A DNA stretch of 64,000 nucleotides from Paraescarpia echinospica (Eukaryota; Annelida; Polychaeta; Sabellida; Siboglinidae). The position numbers and the translations under genes are program-made. Positions 1 to 12,900 of this stretch are shown here, one piece after another. The stretch covers positions 72,628,684-72,692,683 of the forward strand of contig CM034535.1 in NCBI GenBank assembly GCA_020002185.1, in the 5' to 3' direction. Under the pieces are notes generated by a model. The model did no database searches, was not told the origin of the DNA, and was given only the letters and a program-made list of their open reading frames with translations. How positions within the stretch are numbered: the stretch's first letter is position 1; each line of letters starts with the position of its first letter.

Positions 1-1271
1 ATGTTTCTTTATATGCTATATTTCGCCTAATCAATCCAAGGATTTGATTTCCTTTTGAAGCTGCAATTCCACACTGCTCTGAAACCTCAGAAAGAAATGT
101 CAGCACTAATTGTCAGCCCTAAGTCTTTTTCTTTTACAGTAGTACTTAATACAGTTCCCCCCATTGTATATTCTACATATTCATTCCCATGTCCTGTGTG
201 AAGGCATTTACATTTCCCAAAATTGAACATTTGCCACTTTTCAGACCATTTGATCAACCTGTCAAGATCATCTTGTAAATGCTGTCTATCTCCATCACTT
301 TTAATTCTTCTAAACACTTTTGTATCATCTGCAAATTTCAACACCTTCCTAGCTATATCATCGTCCAAATCGTTTATATATATTAAGAATAATATAGGTC
401 CCAGTACTGATCCCTGTGGAACCCCACTCAAAACTGATTTCCAGTTTGAAGCCACCTCATCAACAACTACCCGTTGTCTTCTGTCGATAAGCCATTTTTC
501 TATCCAGTTAATTATACCATTTCCTATGCCATGGGCCTTTAGTTTAAGCAGTAATCTTTGATGTGCACTTTGTCGAAATCTAAGTAGATGATATCTACTG
601 GTGATCCATCATCTACCCACTTAAGGTATCTTCCAAAAAACATAACATATTTGTTAAGCATGACCTCGCTTTTAGAAACCCATGTTGAGATGGGTTTATC
701 AAGTTATGTTTAACAAGAAAATCCACCATGTGATCTTTAATTAGTCTTTCTAATAATTTACAAATCACCGATGGTAAACTAACTGGTCTATAATTATTTG
801 AATTGTTTCTCGAACCTTTTTTAAATAACGGTATAATGTTTCCTTCTTTCCATTCTAAAGGAACCACTCCCTCTTCTAATGACAAGTTGAAAACTGTTGC
901 AAGCGGTATGCTAATTTGTTCTACAATTTCCAATAGTAGTTTGGGTGGAATACCATCCACTCCAGGCGATTTATTATCCTTTATAGCCCTAATTTTCTTA
1001 GCTACCATTTCTGGGGTTACAATTAACTGTCTTAAATAGTCTGATTCTGCCCCCTTGAACTTAGCCTCTGGTACTGGCAGTGAACTAGTGTCTTCTCTGG
1101 TAAACACTGAACTAAAATACTCATTCAGTTCTTCTGCCATTAACAATCCTTCTGATATTATGTTTCTAGCACTATCTTCTATAGGACCGACCTTATCCTG
1201 AACTTTCTGTTTGCTTCGAACATACGCATAAAAACTCTTGCTGTCATGTTTTATATTACAAACTAATTTAT
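1..1271 (-). mobile_element. CR1-family non-LTR retrotransposon, copy A (5'-truncated, runs off left edge)
   Basis: This is the reverse-transcriptase part of a CR1-group element read on the minus strand. One reading block (1146 to 613) holds the RT entry region with KSPGVDGIPPKLL, NYRPVSL and a QHGF motif. After a frame break the second block (455 to 87) holds GVPQGSVLGP and the catalytic FADD. The endonuclease and ORF1 are absent, so the copy is 5'-truncated; the homology to copy B (10069-12817) stops at about 1271. The 3' end lies beyond the window edge. Frame breaks show that it is dead. Immediately to its right begins the segment that is duplicated at 37213, so this CR1 landed at, or removed, the left part of that duplicated block. 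CR1 membership is from family motifs; the exact subfamily cannot be named here. Confidence 0.9.
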
Positions 1272-1692
1272 GTTACCTGTAGGGTAGCCATTGTTTCTTT
1301 TATACATGGGTACAAGAAATAATGGAAAATGAATTCATTCAAATGAACTGCTAGATAAGACGTTTTGATAGAATAGAACGATACATTATTTAACGAAATA
1401 TATTTGATCAAATATAACTTTTTGGTAGTACGATATCGACATGGTTACTCTCTTGTGTTATGATATATATGTATTATTAACTTGCAGAGCCAATATTAAA
1501 AACGATAAAAAAAATCCTTTCATCACATGGCAATACTCTTTGTTTGACACCAACAAACATAAAAGTAAAGGTTTGTTCCTATATAGCTCAGTATCCAGTA
1601 CTTAGGCTGCTAGGCGAGCGGTAGAATCAGCTATCGGACCGATTTAAATGCACCCCCCCCCCATAAACACACCCAAATGTTAGATCATTTGT

Positions 1693-1843
1693 AAGCTCTA
1701 CATCTCCCCTGTACCATGTCTGTCCTAGAGTTGCTCTACATCTCCCTGTACCATGTCTGTCCTAGAGTTGCTCTACATCTCCCCGTACCATGTCTGTCCT
1801 AGAGTTGCTCTACATCTCCCCGTACCATGTCTGTCCTAGAGTT
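1693..1843. repeat. 37-bp tandem repeat in left arm of foldback element, 4 copies
   Basis: A unit of about 37 bp containing CTCTACATCTCCC, GTACCATGTCTGTCC and TAGAGTTG is repeated four times with single-base variation. It lies inside the left arm, and a short counterpart (GGGAGATGTACAGC) is seen near the right end at about 5570. Confidence 0.9.
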
Positions 1844-4686
1844 GCCAAGTGGTGCAGAAAGCATCAATTCAAGGTGAAACAATGTCACCGTCAAATAATG
1901 AATTTTCGAAACTGTGCGCTTCCGCAATCGTCTTAACATTATAATGGCCGCATAACTTAAACAAGACAAGGTTAAACAAGGTCACCGTCAAAAGATGAAT
2001 TTTCGAAATTATTCCTTTCAGCTGATACATGTAGTATGTTAGCCAATATGTGATGTTATACATTTTTAATTGCATTTTTTTGTTAATGGCAGGAATCTTG
2101 CTAGATCCATCACACTAGGGTGTATGTGAACGACACCCTCGATTTTGAAGGTTATTTGAATGTCACAAACTCAAATTTGTGTCAAAATATTGTTATTAAT
2201 TAATTGACATCTTCTTGTACACACCATTGCATAAAACCAAATATTTTATGATTTGAACATGTATTGCCTGTGTTATGAGGTGTTGAACTTTGAATTTACT
2301 CATACACACATGGGATAATCTAACATGATCTTCTCAAATGTGTTTATCGCATACACCAAAGTTGTTTACACACCCAATTAGTCTTTGTAAGCCTGTTTGT
2401 ATATATTCCTGTTGATATAATGTACATATTAGTTATTACTACACATGAATGTGGTCATTAACATGACGTGAGTGTCACAGAACTTGCGCAAAATGTAGTT
2501 AGGATGTTGAAGAAGAGAGGTGGCGATCGCAGATCAGAACTCTACTCGCAACACAGTCGACCAACTCTCAGATGTTTTGAGGATTCAATATCTGGGGGAA
2601 TCCAAATTTCAGGATCTGATTGACATACGTGGAAACTAAGGAGACCATGCTGGACATAACCAGGGCTGAGAAGATATATATAGAACCTTTCGCTGCAATT
2701 ATACATTGGCTAGCCATCTATGATCATACAAGCTATGTCTTCCCGATGGAAAATAATCTCTCTGGCAGATGTGAAACACCCAGAGAAGACAGCACCAGAG
2801 GCTCGTGCAATATTCATTTAAGGATACTTTGTTGTGAAGAAAACAAACAAAAAGGCGCTTCAAAACCGTCATTACAAAAAACGATCGAACCAGTTGGTCG
2901 GGCCGCCTTGTATTTTTTTGAGTGGCATCCACAGACTATATGCCTGTATCAAAATATTTGCGTAGTGATTAGTGTGTGCAATATGAAGTTGTAGGGTGGA
3001 CGGTGGTGTAGCATCATCAGATCCAAAGAGTTGGATCCTGACAGGATCGACAGTTTGCTACTCATGTGCGAGTGCCATAAAATAGGTGGCACACAACATA
3101 TCCAGCCCGTGCAAGTTCCCCAACGTGACCAATTCCCTTGACAAGGAGCTGGTTGGTTCTGGAAATGTTGCATGCTCGATGTCTTCACATGACCACAAAA
3201 GGCTGATGCTGAATTCCTGTTAGTGCGTGGAAGCTGAGCAGGTTATCATTCGCAGGTTGTGTAAGTCTTTCAGATTGTTTCTGGAAGTTCCAAGGCTGTA
3301 CGAAGTCCAACCGTACCAAAACACTGGGCAGCTATACTTTTGCTGTTGAGTTCATCTTTGTGTCAACTTTGGTAGTGTTTTGTACATTGTGTAGTTGCAT
3401 AGGTTTATGAATGTTGTTTCCTCGGTGCGTCATGAAACCATGTAGTTTCTTCAACCAGTCGTTGCTTCACGGTGATGACAACCTACTATGTTTCTTGGTA
3501 TTTCACCGTTAGATGAGTTGACTATTGATCACATAACTTGAAGCAGAGTATTTCGTTGTCATAGATATTAAAGGCATGTCGTTACTCTGTGGGTCAATCC
3601 GGTTTCTGCTGTAGGCTCCTGTATGGAGTCAGCGACGATATTGCTGACATACACACGCATGACAGGAAAGCAACTCCGTCGACAGGGAGCAAAAACAGTG
3701 GTTAAAAGGCCACCACTCTTGCGTCCGTGACCATCGCTCCCACCATCTCCATATTCACCGTCAGTTCCTCTGAACACACCAAGAACTTTGTGACAAGCTT
3801 CTTTGGGTCATCAGCGTCACGATTCCATGCTTCATCCGTGGCGAATACCATCAGAGCAGTTGAACGTGGTCTCTTCCTCGTCGTCTTCCATATTGAAGAG
3901 GGTGATCTTGAGTATTGTGACATTAACCGTTCGGACCATGTGACGCAATACGTATTCCTGGCTTGATTGTCCCTTATAAGGTCGGTAATGCCATCTTGTA
4001 TGCATCAATTCATTTGGCTGATGAGCTGGAATTTGGTTGAAGGGCCTTTTGGTTTTCTTCAAAATAAAGTTTCCTTTAATGAATACTGCATGAACCTCTG
4101 GCGCTGTCTTCTCGGCGTGTTTCACATCTGCCAGAGAGACTGTTCTCCATCGGAATGGCATAGTTTATATGATCGTAGATGGCTAGCCAATGTATAATTG
4201 CAGCGACATATTCTATATAGCTGCCAATCGTCGATGATGATGTCCAGCATAATCTCCGTAGTAGAAATAACTAATAGTAATAAATAATGCATAAATTATA
4301 TCAACAGGAATGCATACAAACAGGCTTACAAATAATAATTAGGTGTGTAAACAACTTTGGTATACGCGATAAACACATTTGAAAAGATCACGTTTTATTT
4401 TAGATTATCCCATATATTTATGAGTAAACTCAAAGTTCAACACCTCATAATACAAACAATACATGTACAAATCATAAAATAGTTGGTTTTATGCGACGGT
4501 GTGTACAAGAAGATGTCAATTAATTAATAACAATATTTTGACACAAGTTTGAGTTTGTGACATTCAAATAATGCTCAAAATCGAGAGTGGCGTCCACTTA
4601 CACCTATTTTCCTTTGTGTGATGGATCTAGCAATAATTCGTGTCATTAACAAAACATGTAGTTAGAAGTATAACATCACATGTTGG

Positions 4687-5580
4687 CTAACCTACTATCT
4701 GCGGGGAGGCATAATTTCGAAAATTCATCTTTTGACCGTGACCTGTTTTAACATGCACTCCACAGTTTGAGCACCGTTTTACAATTCCATGCCATACGTC
4801 ATTTTGACAGGAATAAAATACGCATTCAAATGGTATGTAAAATGGCCCAGTGTATGTAGGTAAAGTAGCTACGCAACCATTGTAAGTGTAGAACGTTTGT
4901 GGAATGGCGTAGTTTTGAACACTCGTCGTTGGATGGTGACCTTGTTTAATCTTCACTCCACACTTATTGCATCTCTTGATAGCTCCCCGTCGTATCCCAT
5001 ATTTACGGGGAGACAGTTGGCTTTCCAACGGTATACGACATCGTCATGAATAGATAAGTAAAGTAGATACACGCAACCATTTATATGGTATGATGTTTGC
5101 GGGATGACACAATTTCGAACATTTATCACTTGACGGAGACTCTGTTTGATCGTTGCTCCACACCTACTCCACCAACTGACAGCTCCAGGTCATATCTCAT
5201 TTAGACGTGTAGAAATGGTTCTTTCACACAGTATATGACTCGTTCACATAAATGAAGTAGTTGCAGGGTCATTGTAACGTTATGGCTTTCGCAGTATGGC
5301 AAAAACTCGAATGTTCATAATTTCACGTTGACTTTGTTTGACCTTAGCTCCACTCGTACCATATCAGGTAAGACCACCATATTGTATCTCATTTTCACGG
5401 GGAGACAATTATCTTTCCATAAATATATTACTTGGCCATCTGGTAATTAATTAAAGTAGATATGCGACTATTGTAATGTTAAGACGATTGTGGAAGCGCA
5501 CAGTTTCGAAAATTCATCATTTCATGGTGACCTTGTTTGACCTTAGATTCACGTTTACTGCACCACTGGGAGATGTACAG
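4687..5580. repeat. Degenerate ~190-bp subrepeats in right arm of foldback element
   Basis: About five diverged repeats at a spacing of roughly 190-200 bp, each with a block like TTTCGAAAATTCATC followed by TTTGACC and a CTCCAC motif (near 4715, 4905, 5115, 5310 and 5505). On the minus strand two adjacent units stay open (5028-4687) and encode a repeated CxxCGV...K.GH...NYA.PQ pattern. Further units keep recognisable traces of the pattern with stops. This may be a translated tandem repeat rather than a selected protein. Confidence 0.65.
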
Positions 5581-6759
5581 CTTTCAAACAATATGACATT
5601 TGGGTGTGTGTATGATACATTTGGGTGCGTGTATATGCATTTAAATATCTAAAATAAAGCACTTTTTGGGGATTTGCCGCTCGCATAAATGCTCAATGAC
5701 CTTTGCACTTTACTCACTGACAGACCTGTTCAATCGAACACCGTCTCGACTTCTCTGGGAAGCATATAAGACGATGTATTGCTAGTAGTACGACTGCGTC
5801 TTCGCATCATGATATTAGGACTTTGGCTATCCGTTTTGGTCACATAATAATTCTGTCACACAATTACGTAAATGTTGGTTCTTTCTTTGTACGCGTATTC
5901 TCTATCTGAAGTGAAGCACAACCAAAGAGCTGAAACTACATTGTAACCTTCCTGCAATCGTTGCACAAGACGCATTATACATTATTCATTATACTTATTC
6001 AAGCAAATGCCAGGCGAATTTTTAAACATCTAATCATGCTGCAATTTATAATCAAAAGTTGTAGGATATATGTATACGTTCTTACAATTCCATCACTGGA
6101 ATACCATAAATTTTAATATCATTAGCCGTGGTGATTTTCAAAACTTTCCCCAACCCGCAAGGAGTCGGCGGTGATTAAATCTACAAGAACCTTTCAACAT
6201 AACAGCCACCCTACTTGGTTAGTCTCCTGTGTTTTTCAGATATCCACAGGAACTGACCTCAGATTTCTGAGTACATCGAAATTCAATGCTACGCCAGTCG
6301 AATATATTATTATCTTTAACTCATTTCGCCCCGACTAACCCATGTCGTTAATAGCATGTCTGTTGGATCAGTAAACATGAAACGGGTCAACATTTGTTCT
6401 GAAATATACCGGACGGAGCTATCTGTTCTACCCCAAAGCAAACCCGGTCTAGCAAACCCTGCCATTTATCATGAATATTCACATATACAATATTATCTTC
6501 ATTCTTGTTCAACATGGCTTAAACATGTTGACATAAGACGTTGCACTCCACTGCGGTTTGCAGTTAGTCAATGTGAGGTAGTCAACACTTCATCTTCAGA
6601 AAGTCAACACTTGAACACCCGATTTGGAGGCCATACCCGTCAAACAATACTTCAGAACTCTGGATTATAAAATATGTATGGATGGTCTGAGTGCCTGTGA
6701 GTTATACAATAATTTCATTATTATTACACCTGCGATTCGTTCGTCTCCACCAGCTGGAC

Positions 6760-7012
6760 TACACACGCCCACACGCCCACACGCCCACACGCCCACACGC
6801 CCACACGCCCACACGCCCAAACGCACACACGCACACACGCACACACGCACACACACCACACACACATACACTCACATACACACACACACACACCACCACC
6901 ACCACCATACACACATGCATGCACGCAAGCATGCACGCACGCACGCATGCACGCACGCACGCACACACACACGCACACACGCACGCACGCACATACACAC
7001 ACACACACCCGC
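6760..7012. repeat. CA-rich compound microsatellite, (CACACGCC)n then (CACACACG)n
   Basis: Starts with at least seven CACACGCC units and continues as CACACACG, CACCAC and CACGCACG runs. Locus 2 has only a short CA-rich stub at about 38374-38400, so the tract expanded or was inserted in locus 1 only. Overlapping long reading frames here are low-complexity artefacts. Confidence 0.95.
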
Positions 7013-7100
7013 GCATGCATTCACACTGCCTTCTCGGATCACTGATTAAGTACAGTTTCGCTTGGATAGCCAAATGTAGACGTGATTGACGTAACATACT

Positions 7101-7356
7101 TCTTATCGGGTTTGCTTATCCATTTCCGGGCGTTGCAGCCTTGATGGATTGTCTATAGACAGCTCTTTCGTTTGCCAGTCTCCCCACTCGCCAGACGTCG
7201 GCTCCTATCCATTCCTCTATGTCCTTCCCCAATTGTCTTCCTCTGCTTCTTCTGCCTTCCACTTTTCCTTCCATTATTAGTATCTGATGATTAGAGACTG
7301 ATGCCGTTTCACATGGCCGAAATAACTTAGTTTCTGTTTCTTTACAAACGTAAAGA
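7101..7356 (-). mobile_element. 3' fragment of an endonuclease/RT non-LTR retrotransposon with 8-bp target duplication
   Basis: AACATACT occurs at 7093-7100 and again at 7357-7364, and the paralogous locus at about 38483-38490 has a single related copy (AACCTACT), so the 256 bp between is an insertion. The minus strand encodes the usual tail of such polyproteins, with GKVEGRRSRGRQ then EEWIGADVWR (7361 down to about 7116). The coding tail ends near 7116 and is followed by a short 3' end (GATAAGCAAACCC, reverse strand). The copy is extremely 5'-truncated. I judge it RTE- or Jockey-like from this tail alone. Confidence 0.7.
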
Positions 7357-8173
7357 AACATACTACAAAGTTAAAATAAGCTGGCGAGGGACTTACTTAC
7401 TCTTTACCGAGAGACCAAAACGTTTTTCTATAAATAGTTGTAAAGACGGGTTCTATTTTATGTGAGGCTCCCCATTTTCTTTAAAAAAAAGGTTGTCTGA
7501 TTAGACACGTAATTTTGTAACATGTTTAACACGTTTAGTCCCAAGCGCATTGTCATCACGCAATGTAGAAATACGGTTGAGGCCTATCCCACCAGTTCAT
7601 AGACGTCACGCGCAGGGTTAACGACGAATGGGTAGTAGCAATCCTTTGGGAAGTACAATAAATTGGTGGTCGAAGTGCACACGTTTAATTATGTATACAG
7701 CTACGTGCAAGTATTTTGAAAATGAACCACAGATCGAAGAGGCGAGTGTATCGCAGGTGTTCACCAAAACATCGTATTAATGGTACAACATTAACGGTTT
7801 AAAATAATGAGGTCCAAAAGTAATTTTTTTCAAATCCCACACGTAAAGTAATAATATCAGAAGGATCATGAAAGAGTGGACCTTTCGAGAAAAGCCGTTC
7901 TATTAAAGGTCCACACGGGTAAGTGTACCAAGAAGACGTGAATAATCTATAGATGTTTGCCCGTGTATTATGATCTGATTGGGGAGGCGCACATTCAAAA
8001 GAGGCAAGCCCATGCATATTTTTGTTAACAAATTGATAAAAAAAAAAACCTTACATCGTTCCCAGAGAGGAACACATTAAAATGTGTTTTTCACCATCTG
8101 TTTAGTTTTTGTTTCATTTGTCATATAACAATAGCAGGTGAAACTCACTTTAGATAAAAATTAATAAAAATTG

Positions 8174-8290
8174 TGGTTGTAGTGGTGGTGGTGGTGTGGT
8201 AGTGGTTTGTGTGTGTGTGTGTGTGCGTGCGTGCGTGTGTGTGTGTGTGTGCGTGCGCGTGTGCGCGTGCGCGTGCGCGTGCGTGTGTTG
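8174..8290. repeat. GTGG/GTGC simple repeat
   Basis: Short GTGGTGGTGG run followed by alternating GTGTGC/GTGCGC. It is positionally equivalent to the much larger array at 39708-39999 in locus 2. Confidence 0.9.
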
Positions 8291-9417
8291 TTTGTTTGTT
8301 GTTATTGGTCTTATTTTACGTAGGCGGACACGAACATATCAATTATCTATGGAACGGGTTTTGCCTCCTAGACACAGTTATCTCTATGTAGTACGCGTTG
8401 TTAATCTGCTTTAAGCAAATCAGCAAAGGACATTGAAACACAGAACGTGAAGAAAAGAGATGATGAAGAATTATGAACGTCGGTGTTAAAATTGCTTTAA
8501 CTGTGGTCAAATATTTAGTTTTAAATCCTTTAACTGAAATACAAAAACACCTAGTTACAACCCGATTTATTACTGTAGCGCATTTATATCCAGTCAAATA
8601 TATACCATTTACTTATTTTATTTGATACTGTTGCTCCAACGCCGTATCACCAACTAATGCATTCTAATGTGCGAATTGGTTCAACGTTCCTGTGGAACAT
8701 AAATATAGCTAGATTTATATTTATACACAGTCAATCTTTTCGCACCATATGATAAACGAAGCAAGCCGGGTTTTATACGATTAATAACGTAGGGATCTAT
8801 TTAATCAATTGAATTAGAAAAAGACAACTTACCTACAATGGGTGATGTGTACCAACAGTTGTGGCTTCTTGTGAAAGAGAGATCGTGAGCCTGATGACCA
8901 AGACAAGATGTTGTTCGGGAGCGCGTTTCAACTGTCACCTTTGTTTGCCTGGCTACTTCTATATGTACATCACTCGATAAAGCGGAGTGTCCCGAAGTTA
9001 AAATTAATCCTACTCAACATACCACGTCATTCAGTCTTATTTACCAATTGCTAAACACACCTCAATATATCGGTTCGTATCCGTTCTTGGCTAGTTGTCC
9101 GTGCCAATGCGTACTTGGGCTAGCGAATTTACACTTCTGTTATTCAGTCTTTCTAAATCCCAGTCGTGTATGACTAGAGTGTGTCCTCTAGTCAATATAT
9201 ACACATATTGTGTGTGTAACTATAAAACTCTTTACAGGCGTTATCGACATCGTGTTTTTCTTTCTTCTTCTTCGTTTTCTGTTTCTTCTCCTTCCTCCTC
9301 CACTCCATCGTCTACCTATTTGTTTATACTCTTCGTACTCTTCTTTTTCATCTTTTCATTGTCTTCCTTCTCCTCCCATCCCTCGTTATCACCTTCTTCT
9401 TCTTACTACTACTAGTC

Positions 9418-9969
9418 TCAGCAACGAACGATTTAGGTTGGACACAAATGTTAACAAAGCTTTCTCACCTGAAATGGGTTCGTTGGTGGTATGTCTCACC
9501 ACCAAAAAAAACCCACCCGAATCCACCCATGGCAAAACCTCTTTTTCGGCTCAAATCCAAGATGGCTGACATTATACAGGGTCTAATATTCAAATGGACC
9601 TAATTTTGGAACTAAGCAACATAAAACACGTTTGAGGTATCATTTCCAAATAACTTTAGGATGTCCATTCGTTTGGTGACACTTTTAGAGGTCAAGGTCA
9701 TGCGATTAGGTCAAGGCAAAATTTGATAAAATAAGCTGGAAATAAGCTGGATTCGAACCACAATGGCATGACTTTGCAACAAAGTGAAGTTACAAACACA
9801 TATTTAGGTGTCATTGCAACAAAGTTTACTATGCCTAATCATTTAAGCCATATTTTGCAGGTGATTATAGTTCAAAGTCACGTTTCACTGTCAATATATG
9901 CATATTGTCTATTTACAATCCTGTATGATCCTGATCAACATCCCGGTCATCATCATCCTGGCTCTCCAC
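9418..9969. other. Unassigned interval
   Basis: No exon or known repeat was recognised. It lies directly 3' (minus strand) of the stop codon of the cysteine-rich transposon-associated gene at 9970, so it may be that element's 3' untranslated or terminal sequence. There is no match to locus 2 beyond 9417. Confidence 0.4.
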
Positions 9970-12900
9970 TTATGTCACATTCATGCATGTGAAGCCCTTG
10001 CACTGGCCACATGCTGGTGGGCACTGCAGTCCATTCTTACGACAGATGCACGTTTTCTTATCGCAATGACCACCGATATATCAGATGCCGAATTGGGACT
10101 GACAGGATATGTAATGTTTAGGAAAGATAGAATAGGAAGAAGGGGAGGTGGAGTTATTTTATATATTAAAGAATCTATCCAGGCTTATGAAATAAAATTA
10201 GACAGAGAAGCAGATTGCGAAGAAGCTGTTTGGTGTAACATAGTTACAGGAAACTCAACGTTAACGGTTGGATTAGTTTATTGAAGTCCAAACATAAGCA
10301 TAGAAGAGAATGAAAAAATACAAAACGCTATAAGGGAAGTGAGCAAACGGGACTGTGTTATTATGGGGGATTTTAACCATGGGCATATAAAATGGAAATC
10401 TCTACAGAGTATGGGTAGTGAGGACTACAAGTTTTTAGTTTTAGTACAAGTTTCCTTTCTCAACATGTGCTAGAACCAACCAGGGGAGAGAATGTGTTAG
10501 ACTTAGTTTTGTCCTCACAGAATGAATTAGTTGACAATGTTAAATTATGTGAGCCTCTGGGAAGTAGTGATCACAACCAGATACATTTTACCATCAAAGT
10601 AAAATAATCAGAAAGAAATAATAAAAAGCAGTTCAGGAGAAATTTCCACAAAGGAAGGTATAAGGAAATGAGGAAATATTTAACAAAGATAGACTGGAAT
10701 AACACACTGAAGAATAAGACAGCAACAGAATGCTGGAATATCTTAAAGAATGAAATAGAGTGCATTGTAGATAAATTTGTTCCCTTAAAAAAACAAGGGA
10801 AACGGACCAGAAAGAAATACTTATCGAAAGAAGCCATTAGAAAAATTAAGCATAAACAAATGATGTGGAAGTCATATAGACGTACTGGAAATGACGAAGA
10901 CTACAACATTTATAAAGAAGCACTAAACCAAGCTACAGCTGAAATTAGAAATTCAAAGAGAAGCTATGAACATAAATTAGCTTGTAATATAAAACATGAC
11001 AGCAAGCGTTTTTATGCGTATGTTCAAAGCAAACAGAAAGTTCAGGATAAGGTCGGTCCTCTAGAAGATAGTGCTGGAAATATAACATCAGAAGGATTCT
11101 TAATGGCAGAAGATCTGAATGAGTATTTTACTTCAGTGTTTACCAGAGAAGACACTAGTTCACTGCCAGTACCAGAAGCAAAGTTCAAGGGGGCAGAATC
11201 AGACTATTTAAGACAGTTAATTGTAACCCCAGAAATGGTAGCTAAGTAAATTAGGGCTATGAAGGATAATAAATCACCTGGAGTGGATGGTATTCCACCC
11301 AAATTACTATTGGAAATTGTAGAACAAATTAGCATACCGCTTGCAACAGTTTTCAACTTGTCATTAGAAGAGGGAGTGGTTCCTTTAGAATGGAAAGAAG
11401 GAAACATTATACCGTTATTTAAAAAGGTTCGAGAAAAAGTCAAATAATTATAGACCAGTTAGTTTACCATCGGTGATTTGTAAATTATTAGAAAGACTAA
11501 TTAAAGATCACATGGTAGATTTTCTTGTTAAACATAACTTGATAAACCCATCTCAACATGGGTTTCTAAAAGCGAGGTCATGTTTAACAAATAAGTTATG
11601 TTTTTTTGGAAGATATCACTAAGTGGGTAGATGATGGATCACCAGTAGATATCATCTACTTAGATTTTCAAAAAGCTTTCGACAAAGTGCCACATCAAAG
11701 ATTACTGCTTAAACTAAAGGCCCATGGCATAGGAAATGGTATAATTAACTGGATAGAAAAATGGCTGATTGACAGAAGACAACGGGTAGTTGTTGATGGG
11801 GAGGCTTCAAACTGGAAATCAGCTTTGAGTGGGTTTCCACAGGGATCAGTACTGGGACCTATATTATTCTTAATATATATAAACGATGTGGACGATGCAA
11901 GGTGTTTAAATTTGCAGATGATACAGAAGTGTTTAGAAGGATTAAAAGTGATGGAGATAGACAGCATTTACAAGATGATCTTGACAGGTTGATCAAATTA
12001 TCTGAAAAGTGGCAAATATTGTTCAATTTTGGGAAATGTAAATGCCTTCACACAGGACATGGGAACGAATATGTAGAATATACAATGGGGGTAACTGTAT
12101 TAAGTACTACTGTAAAAGAAACAGACTTAGGGCTGACAATTAGTGCTGACATGAAGGTTTCAGAGCAGTGTGGAATTGCAGCTTCAAAAGGAAATCAAAT
12201 CCTTGGATTGATTAGGCGAAATATAGCATATAAAGAAAAAGAACTAATAATACCGCTGTACAAAACAATAGTTAGACCTCATTTAGAATATTGTATACAA
12301 GCGTGGAGGCCATACCGCAAGAAGGACATAGATATGCTAGAAAGAGTACAGAGGAGAGCGACTAAAATGATACCAAAACTGAGGGATCTTAGTTATGAAA
12401 AACGCCTAAAAAATGTGGTTTAACAACACTAGAGACCAGGAGATTGAGAGGAGATCAGATAGAAGTGTTTAAAATATTGAATGGTTATGAAAATATTGAT
12501 AGAAATATGTTTTTTTCAGTTAAGAAAGATAGAAAGACTAGAGGACATGAAGTTACATTAGTAAAGGAGCAGTGTAGATTAGACGTAAGAAAGTTCTCAT
12601 TTTCACAAAGGACGGTGAATTAATGGAACAGATTATCTGATGACTGTGTGGGTGCTAGTAGTGTGAATATGTTTAAAAATTAAATCGACACATACCTCAG
12701 AAGGGCTGGATATATGTAGATAAAAGGGGTGGACTCTCGATAAGCCAAAGGTGTTCCTTGTCCACCTGCTATCTAGAGTTAATTCTCTGGTTGGCAGTCT
12801 TGTTAAATCTTGTTAAATTGCATCGAATTATCTTGAGGAGTCGCTCTGGTGCCGCAGGCTGAGACATTCTGATAGGTTCGAGACCACTAGAAGATGCAAC

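Larger units (their letters stand above)
1612..5689. mobile_element. Foldback-like DNA element, 4078 bp, non-autonomous, unclassified
   Basis: The paralogous locus (37528-37540) reads straight through AGGCTGCTCAATG, whereas here TGCT occurs at 1608-1611 and again at 5690-5693 with 4078 bp between, which indicates an insertion with a 4-bp target duplication. Short terminal inverted repeats are visible: GGCGAGCGG at the left, and CCGCTCGC at the right. Long inverted arms follow. For example about 2030-2445 pairs with about 4690-4265, and about 2690-2860 pairs with about 4200-4060, at roughly 90 percent identity by eye. A core of about 1.2 kb (2860-4060) separates the arms. No transposase-like reading frame was recognised, so mobility would need help in trans. 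Long arms built on subrepeats are typical of foldback elements, but I cannot assign a superfamily. Confidence 0.75.
1272..9417. repeat. Segmental duplication, locus 1 (partner 37213-45124)
   Basis: From 1272 (GTTACCTGTAGGGTAGCC) to 1611, and again from 5690 to about 9065, the sequence matches 37213-40838 in the same order and orientation with many small differences. The last part, 9066-9417, matches 45124-44838 in inverted orientation. Locus 1 differs by the 4.08-kb insertion 1612-5689, the 256-bp insertion 7101-7356 and roughly 400 bp of extra CA-rich sequence around 6545-6990. Locus 2 has its own extra pieces. No intact gene is evident in either copy. The divergence looks like several percent plus indels, so the duplication is old, unlike the near-identical 6.7-kb pair elsewhere in the window. 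Confidence 0.85.

Noticed and set aside
6624..7097. His/Thr-rich and Val/Cys-rich frames
   Set aside because: Low-complexity translation of CA-rich microsatellites; the same applies at 8196-8414, 32805-33138 and 39682-40068.
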